The notes beneath the pieces are model-generated. The model was not told the DNA's origin, searched no databases, and saw nothing but the letters and a program-made list of their open reading frames with translations. This document shows, piece after piece, positions 1 to 10,108 of a stretch of 45,607 nucleotides of DNA. The DNA is from Oscillospiraceae bacterium (GTDB lineage Bacteria > Bacillota_A > Clostridia > Oscillospirales > Oscillospiraceae): NCBI GenBank assembly GCA_017408725.1, contig JAFQUA010000050.1:1-45607 (forward strand), written 5' to 3'. The first letter of the stretch is position 1. Each line of letters begins with the position of its first letter. The position numbers were made by a program, and so were the translations under genes.

Positions 1-591
1 CAGATGGACCTGAAGAACAAGGGTCTGACCATGGAGATCATTGCCGACGCTCTGGAGCGCTGCCGCAAGGCTCGTCTGGTCATTCTGGACGAAGTTATGC
101 TGAAGGCCATTCCCGAGCCCCGTGCCGAGGTCAGCGAGTTCGCTCCCAAGATGATCAGCATGACCATCCCCGTGGATAAGATCCGCGAAGTTATCGGTTC
201 CGGCGGCAAGACCATCCAGAAGATCTGCGCCGACACCGGTGCTAAGGTGGACATCGAGGATGATGGCTCCGTATTCATCTCCGCTGTGGACTCCGCCGCC
301 GCTTACGCCGCCAAGAAGATGGTGGACGACATCTGCTTCGTTCCCGAGGTCGGCAAGCTGTACTACGGCAAGGTCGTTCGCATCCTGCCCATCGGCGCTT
401 TCGTTGAGATCGCTCCCGGTCACGACGGCATGGTGCACATCTCCAAGCTGGAGAACCGCCGTGTGGAAAAGGTCGAAGATGTTCTGAATCTGGGCGACAT
501 GACCTGGGTCAAGTTCATGGGCTTCGACGAGAAGGGCCGCGCCAACTTCAGCCGCAAGGACGCACTGAAGGAAATGGAAGAAAACGGTTAA
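1..591 (+). CDS. pnp: Polyribonucleotide nucleotidyltransferase (PNPase), C-terminal part, 5' end outside the window
   Basis: This is the end of PNPase, the phosphorolytic 3'-5' exoribonuclease of mRNA turnover. The frame is open from the first base, so the start lies upstream of the window. Visible are the end of the second RNase PH-like core, a KH domain with the GSGG form of the GxxG loop at about codons 66-69 (in VIGSGGKTIQKI), and an S1 RNA-binding domain from about codon 118 to 190 (GKVVRILPIGAFVEIAPGHD, then GMVHISKL). The tail after S1 is short and acidic. Codon use is strongly biased to C- or G-ending codons, as expected of a highly expressed gene. A strong hairpin terminator follows about 70 bp downstream. 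The identification is secure; only the missing N-terminal two thirds cannot be judged. Confidence 0.95.
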   Translation, partial: QMDLKNKGLTMEIIADALERCRKARLVILDEVMLKAIPEPRAEVSEFAPKMISMTIPVDKIREVIGSGGKTIQKICADTGAKVDIEDDGSVFISAVDSAAAYAAKKMVDDICFVPEVGKLYYGKVVRILPIGAFVEIAPGHDGMVHISKLENRRVEKVEDVLNLGDMTWVKFMGFDEKGRANFSRKDALKEMEENG

Positions 592-659
592 TTAAGTCAA
601 AACTACCGGCTAAGTGCATCGATCAAGATAAAGTAGACGCTGAAAAACACCATATTTTT

Positions 660-705
660 AGAAGCCCAGTTCAGTCTTGTACTGAACTGGGCTTCTAAAT
701 TTTTT
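660..705 (+). terminator. Rho-independent terminator of pnp
   Basis: A perfect 16-bp inverted repeat (660-675 and 681-696, loop CTTGT) is followed by AAATTTTTT. The U-tract lies on the plus-strand side, so it ends pnp. It sits between convergent pnp and rpoD and could also block rpoD read-through, although on the minus strand the stem is followed by an A-rich stretch. Confidence 0.85.
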
Positions 706-760
706 GACAAATACACAGTGGCGATGGTTATGATTTGTCATTATGAAATTGGTGCTGTTA

Positions 761-1906
761 TCAGCAATAAAAATCTTTGATCTTCTTAGCTCTGCTGGGG
801 TGGCGGAGCTTGCGGATGGCTTTGTTTTCGATCTGGCGAATTCTCTCGCGGGTAACGCCGAAGATCTGACCCACTTCCTCAAGGGTGTGGGTGCGGCCGT
901 CATACATACCAAAGCGCATCCGAAGTACATCGGCCTCGCGCTCGGTCAGCGTGTCCAGAATTTCCTTCAGTGCCTCGGCAAGCAATGCGTTGGAAGTGGC
1001 GTCGGCGGGGCCGGGAGTACGCTCGTCCTCCACGAAGGAGCCGATGGAGGTATCTTCTTCATCGCCTACGGGGGTATCCAGAGACAGGGTATCGGCGGCG
1101 GTACGGTTTGCCTCGATAATCTTCTCAACGGGTAGATTCAGTTCCTTGGCGATCTCTTCCACGGTAGGCTCACGGCCCAGCTCCTGTACCAGCTTGCGGT
1201 TGCAGCGGGTAGCCTTGTTGATGACCTCTACCATATGCACCGGAACACGGATGGTCCGGGCCTGGTCGGCAATGGCGCGGGTAATGGCCTGCCGAATCCA
1301 CCAGGTGGCATATGTAGAGAATTTGTTTCCCTTTGTCCAGTCAAATTTGTCGACTGCGCGAATGAGGCCGGTGTTGCCTTCCTGAATCAGATCCAGAATG
1401 TGCAGTCCACGGCCGGAGTATTTCTTGGCAATGGAGACCACCAGTCGCAGGTTCGCTTCTGTCAACTTGTTTTTGGCAAACTGATCTCCCTCGCTGACTC
1501 TTTGTGCCAGTTCAATTTCTTCCTCGGCAGACAGCAACTGCACCTGACCGATCTCCTTCAGATACATACGGACAGGATCATCCAAATTGTATTCAGCAGC
1601 CAGATCCACAGGGTCTACCAGATCGTCATCGTCTACACCGGAAAGAGCAATATCATCCTCCAGACTGTCCATCAGATCCAGATCATCGCCCAGATCCAGT
1701 TCTGCGCCGACTATCTGAATGTTCATGGCCTCGAAACGGTCATAGATCTCCTCAATCTTTTCGGGGGAAAGATCCATTTTTTCCAGATGGGAATTCAGCT
1801 CTTCCGCACGGATCATGCCGTCCTTGTGGCCCTGTGCGATCAGGCTCTGCAGTGCGGCCTGCAGATCCTCTGCGGAATTGGTGGCTCCCTTTTTTAGGTT
1901 GCTCAA
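761..1906 (-). CDS. rpoD: Primary RNA polymerase sigma factor (sigma-70 / SigA)
   Basis: This is the 381-residue housekeeping sigma factor. An acidic N-terminal section leads into region 1.2 ([17 protein letters not shown], about residue 111). Region 2 has [18 protein letters not shown] and the -10-recognising [11 protein letters not shown]; region 3 follows; region 4 has the -35-recognising helix-turn-helix ([18 protein letters not shown]). The length matches compact Firmicutes SigA. The start is a TTG: AGAGGTG lies 8 nt upstream on the minus strand and there is no in-frame ATG nearby. A TTGTCA-N17-TATAGT promoter sits directly upstream. dnaG, the usual operon partner of sigA in Firmicutes, is not adjacent; the upstream neighbour is the divergent lepA. 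Confidence 0.96.
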   Translation of the reverse strand: MSNLKKGATNSAEDLQAALQSLIAQGHKDGMIRAEELNSHLEKMDLSPEKIEEIYDRFEAMNIQIVGAELDLGDDLDLMDSLEDDIALSGVDDDDLVDPVDLAAEYNLDDPVRMYLKEIGQVQLLSAEEEIELAQRVSEGDQFAKNKLTEANLRLVVSIAKKYSGRGLHILDLIQEGNTGLIRAVDKFDWTKGNKFSTYATWWIRQAITRAIADQARTIRVPVHMVEVINKATRCNRKLVQELGREPTVEEIAKELNLPVEKIIEANRTAADTLSLDTPVGDEEDTSIGSFVEDERTPGPADATSNALLAEALKEILDTLTEREADVLRMRFGMYDGRTHTLEEVGQIFGVTRERIRQIENKAIRKLRHPSRAKKIKDFYC

Positions 1907-1953
1907 TGTATATGCACCTCTTTTTCTTATATCGCTTAATTTTGTGCTGTAAG

Positions 1954-1982
1954 ACTATATAATGATTTTCTGCCTTTGACAA
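1954..1982 (-). promoter_or_regulatory. Sigma-A promoter of rpoD
   Basis: On the minus strand TTGTCA (1982-1977) and TATAGT (1959-1954) are separated by exactly 17 bp, about 50 bp before the rpoD start codon. Confidence 0.75.
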
Positions 1983-2078
1983 GGGGTTTTTTAAGAATTT
2001 TTTTCAAAATTTGCAGCTTTCGGCGGTTTTTGTCGCAGTCTAAACACAGTTTCCCCGGAAAATGACGAAAACATACAG

Positions 2079-2107
2079 TTTACTTTTTGGAAATCTTTCG
2101 CTATAAT
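2079..2107 (+). promoter_or_regulatory. Sigma-A promoter of lepA
   Basis: TTTACT (2079-2084), a 17-bp spacer and a consensus TATAAT (2102-2107) predict a start near 2114. The GAGGTG ribosome-binding site at 2146-2151 precedes the lepA ATG by 8 nt. The promoter diverges from that of rpoD within a 253-bp intergenic region. Confidence 0.85.
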
Positions 2108-2159
2108 TAAGAAAATGACATAGTATGCCTATGCAGCCTATTTATGAGGTGTAAACAAC

Positions 2160-3968
<1,809 letters not shown>

Positions 3969-3975
3969 TTATTAG

Positions 3976-4144
3976 TAAATGATCGTTTATGTTACGAGAG
4001 AAACGCACCAAAGCCTCCCTCTGACGAGGGAGGTGGGCCGCCGAACGGCGCTCGGAGGGAGAGAAACTACCCCTCAGTCACGGCTAGCACCGTGCCAGCT
4101 CCCCTGACAAGGGGAGCCTTGGTGCGCCGCTAAACGATCATTTA
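3976..4144. mobile_element. MITE-like miniature inverted-repeat element, 169 bp
   Basis: The element begins with TAAATGATCGTTTA (3976-3989) and ends with its exact reverse complement (4131-4144). A second inverted pair, CGCACCAA/TTGGTGCG (4004-4011 and 4119-4126), lies inside. Between them are several hairpins: 8 bp at 4014-4021/4026-4033, 5 bp at 4039-4043/4046-4050, 5 bp at 4079-4083/4090-4094 and 7 bp at 4098-4104/4111-4117. No ORF is present. It fills the gap between lepA and hemW, where its hairpins could modulate read-through. Terminal repeats, small size and lack of coding capacity fit a non-autonomous element. No clear target-site duplication is visible. The same 14-mer end recurs alone at 13013. 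Confidence 0.65.
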
Positions 4145-4176
4145 TCTTACTACTTTTATGACTTTGGAGGTGCCTT

Positions 4177-5367
4177 ATGGCCTTACTCGGACGCAAAAAA
4201 AAGACGCCTCTGGGCATCTATATTCATGTACCCTTCTGCCGCAGCAAGTGTCAGTACTGCGATTTTTACTCCCTGACGGAGAAAAATGACCGCTTGCTGG
4301 ATAGCTACCTGGATGCCATTTGCGATCACATCCGGGAAACCGGACCCCAGACTCCCGGTTACCGTGTGGATACCGTCTATTTTGGCGGCGGTACGCCCAG
4401 CTTCTTCGGCGCGGACGGCCTTGCCACGATTCTATCGACCATCCGCAAGAATTTTGATGTAACTTCCGACGCGGAGATCACTTTTGAAGCCAACCCGGAT
4501 TCCATTTCCCCAAGACTTCTGCGGAAACTGCGCAGCGAGGGCTTCAACCGGGTCAGCCTTGGCGTCCAGTGTGATGACGATATCATTTTGGAAAAGATCG
4601 GCAGACCCCATAACTATGAGCAGGCGGTCAGTGCCGTACAGAAGATCCGCAAAGCAGGCTTCAAAAATCTTTCTCTGGATCTCATTTACGGTTTGCCCGG
4701 ACAGACTTTGGAAAGCTGGCAGGAGACCTTGCGCCATGTGTTGGAGCTGAAGCCGGAGCATATCAGCTGCTATGGACTTAAGGTAGAGGAGGGAACGCCC
4801 CTTTATACCTGCCGGGAGTTTATGAACCTGCCGGATGATGATGCTCAAGCGGATATGTACCTTGCCACGGTGGAGATCCTGCGTAGTAAGGGTTACCGGC
4901 AGTATGAGATCTCCAATTTCTGCCGCAGGAACAACGAATCCAAGCATAATCTTAAGTATTGGTCTGGCGGCGAATATCTGGGCTTCGGCCCCGATGCTAG
5001 CTCTGATTTTGCGGGAAAACGCTTTAAGATCATTCGGGATCTTCGCGGCTATGTGGAGGGAATCCATGGCGGCGGACAGGTGCTGGAGGATATTCAGGAT
5101 GTTCCCAAGCGGGAGCGGGCCGGCGAGTATCTGATGATGCGGCTCCGGACTACCATGGGCATCAATAAAGAGGAATATGAAAAGAAATACCTGCTGCCCT
5201 TTGCCCCGCTGGAAGAAAAATTGGAAGAATGCCGCGGCCGGGGACATGCTCTCAAGACTGATGGCGGCTGGCGGCTCAGTGCGGAAGGCTTTTTACTTTC
5301 CAATTCCATCATCTCAGACCTTTTGCTGATTCAGGAAAAATCCGAACCTCTCGCAAAAAGAAGATAA
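4177..5367 (+). CDS. hemW: Radical SAM heme chaperone HemW (oxygen-independent coproporphyrinogen oxidase-like)
   Basis: This 396-residue radical SAM protein belongs to the HemN/HemW family. The 4Fe-4S motif is CRSKCQYC, with cysteines at residues 21, 25 and 28 (CxxxCxxC), preceded by YIHVPFC. Further family signatures are YFGGGTPSF, SLGVQ, LSLDLIYGLPGQT and the C-terminal winged-helix-like region (LMMRLRTTMGIN). True HemN oxidases carry a longer N-terminus; this shorter form and the position after lepA match HemW, a heme-binding chaperone rather than a coproporphyrinogen dehydrogenase. A GGAGG ribosome-binding site lies 7 nt before the ATG. No promoter is obvious between the repeat element and the start, so expression may come from lepA. 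Confidence 0.92.
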   Translation: MALLGRKKKTPLGIYIHVPFCRSKCQYCDFYSLTEKNDRLLDSYLDAICDHIRETGPQTPGYRVDTVYFGGGTPSFFGADGLATILSTIRKNFDVTSDAEITFEANPDSISPRLLRKLRSEGFNRVSLGVQCDDDIILEKIGRPHNYEQAVSAVQKIRKAGFKNLSLDLIYGLPGQTLESWQETLRHVLELKPEHISCYGLKVEEGTPLYTCREFMNLPDDDAQADMYLATVEILRSKGYRQYEISNFCRRNNESKHNLKYWSGGEYLGFGPDASSDFAGKRFKIIRDLRGYVEGIHGGGQVLEDIQDVPKRERAGEYLMMRLRTTMGINKEEYEKKYLLPFAPLEEKLEECRGRGHALKTDGGWRLSAEGFLLSNSIISDLLLIQEKSEPLAKRR

Positions 5368-5370
5368 TAG

Positions 5371-5403
5371 AAACCCGCAGGTCGGCTGACCTGCGGGTTT
5401 TTT
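5371..5403 (+). terminator. Rho-independent terminator after hemW
   Basis: A 13-bp perfect stem (5371-5383 / 5388-5400) with a GGCT loop is followed by TTT on the plus strand. It lies between convergent hemW and spoIIE and may serve both. Confidence 0.85.
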
Positions 5404-5491
5404 CTTCCCCAAAATCAAAATATTGTGGTATTTCTGCAAATTATTATCCTACATCTTGTGATTCGACAGCATTCGTGCTTTCGTCGTGGTA

Positions 5492-7417
5492 TTATGTTGA
5501 CACAGGTGACGAAACAAGACGAACCACCGCGACAGTGGCATCGTCGCTGCCATCCGCCTGACTGGTTTCCAGAATTCTGGCTGCCAATTCCCCAACGGGC
5601 TCCCCGGCCCGTTCCCAGCGCAGGCGCAGGTCCTCCTCTCTGCCGGCGCCGTCGCTCAGCAAAACCAGCGTCTCTCCCCGGCGCAGGGACAGCCGCTCCA
5701 CCGTTTCCCGGGCATCGGTTACCGACAGCCCCGGCGGTGGCGCAGCTGTCCCGACTTTTATTGGTTCACCCCGGGAGATGAGGTAAGAGGGTGCTGCGCC
5801 CCATTTGTAGAGCACCGCTTTTCCGGTATCCAGCCGCAGCTCCGCAAGGTCTATGGTCACGATGCCGGCCTTGCCTTGCAGGACGCATAGGCTGTTTACC
5901 GTGCGAAGGGCATATTCCGCTGGATAACCGGCAGCCAGCAGCTTGCGCAGAAGATTGCCTGCCTGCTTGCCTTCCCGGGCAGCCTCCTCTCCGGTGCCCA
6001 TGCCGTCACACAAAAGAATATAATACCGGCATTCCACCCCCGCAAACCAGTAGCAGCGGTCACCGTTGACACTTTCTCTGCTGGCGGTGCATACCGCCAC
6101 CTCCGGCTGGTACCACTGCTGGGGTGGATTCTTCCGCTGGGCGAGGGAGTCGGATACATCCTGCAGATAGTCAGAAAGAAAGCGGTATTGCTGCACCACT
6201 GCCCAGCGGTATTCCTGCCGCCTGTCCCGGTCAGCGCGGATGGAACGCAACTGTTCTTGGCTGCGGCGAAGCTCCTGAAGAAGCCTGCCGGTCTTGCGGC
6301 AGCCGGTAGGAAGATCCGCGCCGTTGCCCAGAGGTTTATGAAGAAGTGTCGAGGGCATCTGTGTGGGATCTTCCTTGCAGTTTTTCCGGCAAGGGCAACT
6401 ACTGCAGGCCCGTTCTGCCGCTCGTGTGATCAGTGCTCCTTCATCTATAGGCACTTCGTCCACGCCCATCATCAGTTCTTCCGCCTGCCGCAGCACGGTA
6501 GATGCCATCTCCAGCCGCACCTGCGCCACGCCGGTCTCGCCGCGGCGGTGAGAGAGATCCGGCTTGACGGGCAGGGGCAAAGCGGCGAGCCCCCCCAGCA
6601 CCAATCCCGCCAGCGGTGTCAGATCCCAGATGCCGCACAGACCCATCACCAGAAAATATACCGCCGCAGGAGCGCCGTAGTAAAGCTTTTTTGAGCCCCA
6701 TGGCAGCAGGCGCAACAGATAGGCAAGGCTCATAACTGCGGTCATGGGTACCCGGGTAATCTGGCTCAGATCCAGAGCAAGCCCCGCCAGTGCCGCTGCG
6801 GGAAAGGCCCCCACGCAGGTCAGCAGGCCTGCGGCGATGTAACCCAGCCCTACATAGGGCGTGATGCTGATCTGCGCCAGCGCCAGAACCGCCAACGCGC
6901 AGACCACCCAATCCACCACCGGATCCCGTCGCTCTACCGCAACGGAAAACAGCCCCGTTGCCACTGCCGCTACGGCGATCCGCAGCAGATACAGAGCGAT
7001 AGGGGTGGTATCCTGATTCAAAACCTGAAAAATCAACCCCACAGCGGCTATGATCAAGCCGGAAAGTGCTGGCAGCAGCAGCGGAGTATCCCGTATAAAG
7101 GAGCGTCCGCCCAGCAGTGTCGCCGCCAGCACCCCGGCCATGATCCACACGACCCCTTGCGCACCGGCGCTGCCCCAGAAAAATAAATAACCCACCATGC
7201 TTCCGGAGGCGATCAGCAGCGCCGGCCAGCCGGTCACAGCGCACAGCAGCCCCAGAGCCAAGGGCTGACAGCGGTTGCCGAGACTGGCGGCACTCATACC
7301 GAAGCCAGCCAGAAGATAGGCGGCGCTTTGGGCAAGTGTATGTATTCTGGGGTCCAGGAGCCACCGCTTCATGACCCGTTGTCCCCGCCGGACATAGACC
7401 CCCAGTGAAACCATCAT
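5492..7417 (-). CDS. spoIIE: Stage II sporulation protein E-type membrane serine phosphatase (SpoIIE)
   Basis: SpoIIE is the septum-associated PP2C phosphatase that dephosphorylates SpoIIAA and activates sigma-F in the forespore. The N-terminal ~270 residues are a run of hydrophobic helices (about ten membrane segments). A linker with a cysteine cluster (CSSCPCRKNC) follows, then a C-terminal PP2C domain with LLCDGMGTGEEA, GIVTIDLAELRL, VLLSDGAG and the terminal SDDATVAVVRL, which supply the metal-binding aspartates. At 641 residues it is shorter than the B. subtilis protein (about 830). I chose the ATG at 7417, which has AAAGGAA 10 nt upstream; the frame stays open up to 7666, but that extension would overlap the divergent CYTH gene and is not convincing protein. 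Its presence indicates a spore-former. Confidence 0.9.
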   Translation of the reverse strand: MMVSLGVYVRRGQRVMKRWLLDPRIHTLAQSAAYLLAGFGMSAASLGNRCQPLALGLLCAVTGWPALLIASGSMVGYLFFWGSAGAQGVVWIMAGVLAATLLGGRSFIRDTPLLLPALSGLIIAAVGLIFQVLNQDTTPIALYLLRIAVAAVATGLFSVAVERRDPVVDWVVCALAVLALAQISITPYVGLGYIAAGLLTCVGAFPAAALAGLALDLSQITRVPMTAVMSLAYLLRLLPWGSKKLYYGAPAAVYFLVMGLCGIWDLTPLAGLVLGGLAALPLPVKPDLSHRRGETGVAQVRLEMASTVLRQAEELMMGVDEVPIDEGALITRAAERACSSCPCRKNCKEDPTQMPSTLLHKPLGNGADLPTGCRKTGRLLQELRRSQEQLRSIRADRDRRQEYRWAVVQQYRFLSDYLQDVSDSLAQRKNPPQQWYQPEVAVCTASRESVNGDRCYWFAGVECRYYILLCDGMGTGEEAAREGKQAGNLLRKLLAAGYPAEYALRTVNSLCVLQGKAGIVTIDLAELRLDTGKAVLYKWGAAPSYLISRGEPIKVGTAAPPPGLSVTDARETVERLSLRRGETLVLLSDGAGREEDLRLRWERAGEPVGELAARILETSQADGSDDATVAVVRLVSSPVST

Positions 7418-7508
7418 TTGTACCACATTCCTTTCCCTGTTTTCACAATCAATCCTACCATGAAGGGTGGGGCTTTTTTTGTCGTAATCGGTTTTGTGAG
7501 AAAGTTTC

Positions 7509-7537
7509 TTGCATAGTAAGAGCACTGGGTGTATAAT
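7509..7537 (+). promoter_or_regulatory. Sigma-A promoter of the CYTH-exonuclease-aminotransferase unit
   Basis: TTGCAT (7509-7514), a 17-bp spacer and a consensus TATAAT (7532-7537) lie 28 bp before the start codon at 7566. Confidence 0.75.
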
Positions 7538-7565
7538 ATGGTAAATTACCCCCAAGGAGAGCAGT

Positions 7566-8144
7566 ATGGGTGCAGAATTTGAACTGAAATACGCCGCCAC
7601 GGTGGCGCAGCAGGATGGTATTTTGAAAGATCTTGGCGACTTTGCGCTCATCACCATGGAAACCACCTATTATGACACGGCTGACGGAGCACTGTCCGAG
7701 CGTCGCATCACATTGCGCCGCCGGTTGGAAAACGGTGTTTCCGTCTGTACGGTAAAAACACCGGAAACAGACAATCTTCGGGGTGAATGGGAAACGGAAT
7801 GTGATGATATTATAGCCGCCATTCCGGTTTTATGTAAACTCGGTTGTTCTGTTAACCTGCCCATGCTGACAAAGAACGGGCTGAAGGCCATCTGCGGCGC
7901 ACGGTTTACCCGTCTGGCAAAAACCGTCGAACTGGAAAACTGCGTGGTGGAGATTGCGGTGGATCGGGGAGTGCTGTTTGGCGGTCACCGGGAAGAGGAG
8001 CTGTGCGAGGTGGAAGTGGAGCTGAAATCCGGAAGCCGGAAGGAAGCGGAGGCTTACGCCGCAGCCTTTGCACAAAAATACGGCCTTAAGCCGGAAGAAA
8101 AAAGCAAATTCCGTCGCGCGTTGGCGCTGACAAGAGGTGAATGA
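7566..8144 (+). CDS. CYTH-domain protein (triphosphate-binding / inorganic triphosphatase-like)
   Basis: This 192-residue protein opens with the CYTH signature ExExK (E4, E6, K8 in GAEFELKY), followed by YYDTADGAL and ITLRRR, where the basic residues of the family line the triphosphate tunnel. Later acidic stretches (CVVEIAVDRG, LCEVEVELKSG) and a C-terminal KSKFRRAL match the beta strands of the tunnel fold. CYTH enzymes hydrolyse inorganic triphosphate, thiamine triphosphate or related compounds, or cyclise ATP; the substrate cannot be told from sequence. The gene starts a three-gene unit, with AAGGAG upstream of the ATG and its own promoter; its stop lies 1 nt from the start of the exonuclease gene. 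Confidence 0.85.
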   Translation: MGAEFELKYAATVAQQDGILKDLGDFALITMETTYYDTADGALSERRITLRRRLENGVSVCTVKTPETDNLRGEWETECDDIIAAIPVLCKLGCSVNLPMLTKNGLKAICGARFTRLAKTVELENCVVEIAVDRGVLFGGHREEELCEVEVELKSGSRKEAEAYAAAFAQKYGLKPEEKSKFRRALALTRGE

Positions 8145-8145
8145 C

Positions 8146-8829
8146 ATGGCATTTGAGCTGCTTTTTGAAAAATATGACCGGTTGGTACTTTTTGATACGG
8201 AAACCACCGGCTTGCAGTTTGCCCGGGATGAGATCATCGAGTTCGCCGCGGTGGTGGTGGAGCAGCAGGAAGGAAAAGCGGTAGTGGTGCAGGAGTACGA
8301 TCAGCTCGTTTCCTTGACCCCCGGCAATTCCGTGCCGCCGAAGATCGAGCAGCTCACCGGCATTTCCACCATGGATATTCTGGAAAAAGGCATTTCCAAG
8401 GAGCGGATCTGCCGTGATATTGCGGAGATGTTTGCCGGAAACACGCTGTTACTTGCCTACAATGCCCATTTTGACCTGAGTTTTCTGTTTTATCTGCTGC
8501 TGCGAAGCGGCGATCCCGCGATCCTCAAAGGCAAGGACAAGTTGGATCTTTTGACTGTCTATAAAGACCGCCGCAGCTATCCCCATAAGCTGTGCAACGC
8601 CATCGATGCCTACGGGCTGACCGGAACGGTGAAAAATTCCCACCGGGCGGTGGATGATGTGCTGGCAACGGTGGCGGTCATGGAAAAAATGGAAGCGGAA
8701 AAGAGCGATCTTCTGAATTATGTAAACTTATTCGGCTACCATCCCAAATTTGGCATTGACGGCAAGCCCATCGGCTCCGTTACATATAAACCCCAGGGCT
8801 ACGATCCAAGACAGCCCCTTTACTTATAA
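8146..8829 (+). CDS. DEDDh 3'-5' exonuclease (DNA polymerase III epsilon-like)
   Basis: This 227-residue RNase T/DnaQ-type nuclease shows Exo I as VLFDTETTGL (D17, E19), Exo II as LLLAYNAHFDLSFL and Exo III as HRAVDDVLAT, giving the DEDDh set of metal ligands and catalytic His. The frame extends 9 bases further to a GTG, but the ATG at 8146 is better placed behind AGAGGTG. It starts 1 nt after the CYTH stop, indicating translational coupling. The protein is a stand-alone exonuclease; no polymerase or helicase domain is attached. It may act in proofreading, repair or trimming of RNA or DNA. Substrate and partner cannot be assigned. Confidence 0.88.
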   Translation: MAFELLFEKYDRLVLFDTETTGLQFARDEIIEFAAVVVEQQEGKAVVVQEYDQLVSLTPGNSVPPKIEQLTGISTMDILEKGISKERICRDIAEMFAGNTLLLAYNAHFDLSFLFYLLLRSGDPAILKGKDKLDLLTVYKDRRSYPHKLCNAIDAYGLTGTVKNSHRAVDDVLATVAVMEKMEAEKSDLLNYVNLFGYHPKFGIDGKPIGSVTYKPQGYDPRQPLYL

Positions 8830-8841
8830 GGAGGAAATACA

Positions 8842-10038
8842 ATGTACAACCAAAATGCCTATCTTCTCGGCTCAAACCGTTCCTGCATCCGGGAGCTGTT
8901 TGAATACGGACGCAGCCGCGCTGCCATCGTGGGCAACGAAAATGTTTACGATTACAGCCTGGGCAACCCCTCTATCCCCGCACCTGCGGAAGTGAATCAA
9001 GCCATTCGGGATATCCTTTCCGATACCGATTCGCTGGCCATCCACGGCTATACCTCCGCCATTGGCGATCTTGCCACCCGTCAAGCCATCGCCGATGATC
9101 TCAATGCCCGCTATGATGCCGGTGTGAAGCCCCAGAATCTGTTTATCGGCTGTGGCGCAGCGCCGGAACTGGTGGCGGTTTTCCGGGCGCTGGCGGTGGA
9201 AAATGCGGAAGTTCTGGCCATCGCCCCCTATTTCCCGGAGTATAAACCCTTTACGGAAGAAGCGGACTGCACATTTAAGGTTGTTCCGCCGGATGTGCCC
9301 GGATTTCAGATCAATTTTGCCGCTGTGGAAGAAATGCTGACGGAAAACACCGTGGCCATCATCGTCAACTCCCCCAACAATCCCTCCGGCGTGGTCTACA
9401 CCAAGGAAACGCTGGAAAAACTGGCCGCTCTGTTGAAGCGCAAGAGCGCTGAGTTCGGTCACCCCATTTACATCGTGTCCGATGAGCCTTACAGGGAACT
9501 GGTCTACGGCGATGCCTACGCTCCCTTTATCCCCAAGATCTACCCGGATACCATCATCTGCTACTCCTACTCCAAATCCTTGTCCCTGCCCGGTGAGCGT
9601 ATCGGCTATGTGTATGTTCCCGAAGCTGCTACGGACAGCGCCGCCATCTACGCTGCCGTTGCCGGCGCGGCAAGAGCGGCAGGCCATGTCTGCGCTCCCT
9701 CTCTGCTGCAGAAGGTCATCGCCCGCTGCACGCATTTGCGCCCCGATCTTGCTGCCTATGACCGTAATAGAAAAGCCCTTTACGAGGGTTTGACAGAAAT
9801 GGGCTATGAAATGGCCAAGCCTGACGGCGCATTCTATCTGTTTATCAAGGCCCCCGGCGGCGATGCAAATGCCTTCTCCGAAAAAGCAAAGCAGAAGGAT
9901 TTGTTGGTTGTTCCCGGTGATGGCTTCGGCTGCCCCGGCTATTTCCGGATCTGCTACTGTGTCAGCTATGACATGATCCAAAAGAGTCTGCCCGTTTTCA
10001 AGGCACTAATCGAAGTTGAAAAAGAACACCACCTCTGA
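8842..10038 (+). CDS. PLP-dependent class I/II aminotransferase
   Basis: This 398-residue fold-type I aminotransferase resembles the aspartate aminotransferase family. Signatures are VNSPNNPSGVVY (cofactor-binding Asn), SDEPYRELVY (Asp to the pyridine nitrogen, Tyr), SYSKSLSLPGERIGY with the PLP lysine at K245 and a phosphate-binding Arg, and a C-terminal YFRICYC carrying the carboxylate-binding Arg. A strong AAGGAGG ribosome-binding site precedes the ATG by 8 nt, 12 nt after the exonuclease stop. The amino donor or acceptor is unknown; aspartate, alanine or aromatic amino acids are all possible. Its position behind a CYTH protein and a nuclease gives no metabolic hint. A bidirectional terminator follows. 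Confidence 0.88.
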   Translation: MYNQNAYLLGSNRSCIRELFEYGRSRAAIVGNENVYDYSLGNPSIPAPAEVNQAIRDILSDTDSLAIHGYTSAIGDLATRQAIADDLNARYDAGVKPQNLFIGCGAAPELVAVFRALAVENAEVLAIAPYFPEYKPFTEEADCTFKVVPPDVPGFQINFAAVEEMLTENTVAIIVNSPNNPSGVVYTKETLEKLAALLKRKSAEFGHPIYIVSDEPYRELVYGDAYAPFIPKIYPDTIICYSYSKSLSLPGERIGYVYVPEAATDSAAIYAAVAGAARAAGHVCAPSLLQKVIARCTHLRPDLAAYDRNRKALYEGLTEMGYEMAKPDGAFYLFIKAPGGDANAFSEKAKQKDLLVVPGDGFGCPGYFRICYCVSYDMIQKSLPVFKALIEVEKEHHL

Positions 10039-10069
10039 AATTCAGCGTCGTTGAACTTGTTATATAAAA

Positions 10070-10108
10070 ACCTGCACAGCACCCATTTGGTCTGTGCAGG
10101 TCTTTCTT
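10070..10108. terminator. Bidirectional terminator between the aminotransferase and the hexosamine kinase
   Basis: A 10-bp stem (10070-10079 / 10092-10101) is flanked by CTTTCTT on the plus-strand side and, read on the minus strand, by TTTTTATATA. It can end both convergent genes. Confidence 0.8.

Noticed and set aside
7480..7486. TGTCGTA, one mismatch from a Spo0A box, upstream of spoIIE
   Set aside because: A single imperfect 7-mer without a matching -10/-35 arrangement is expected by chance.
7418..7666. N-terminal extension of the SpoIIE frame
   Set aside because: The extension would overlap the divergent CYTH gene and its promoter, and the predicted peptide does not resemble SpoIIE; the ATG at 7417 has an AAAGGAA site.
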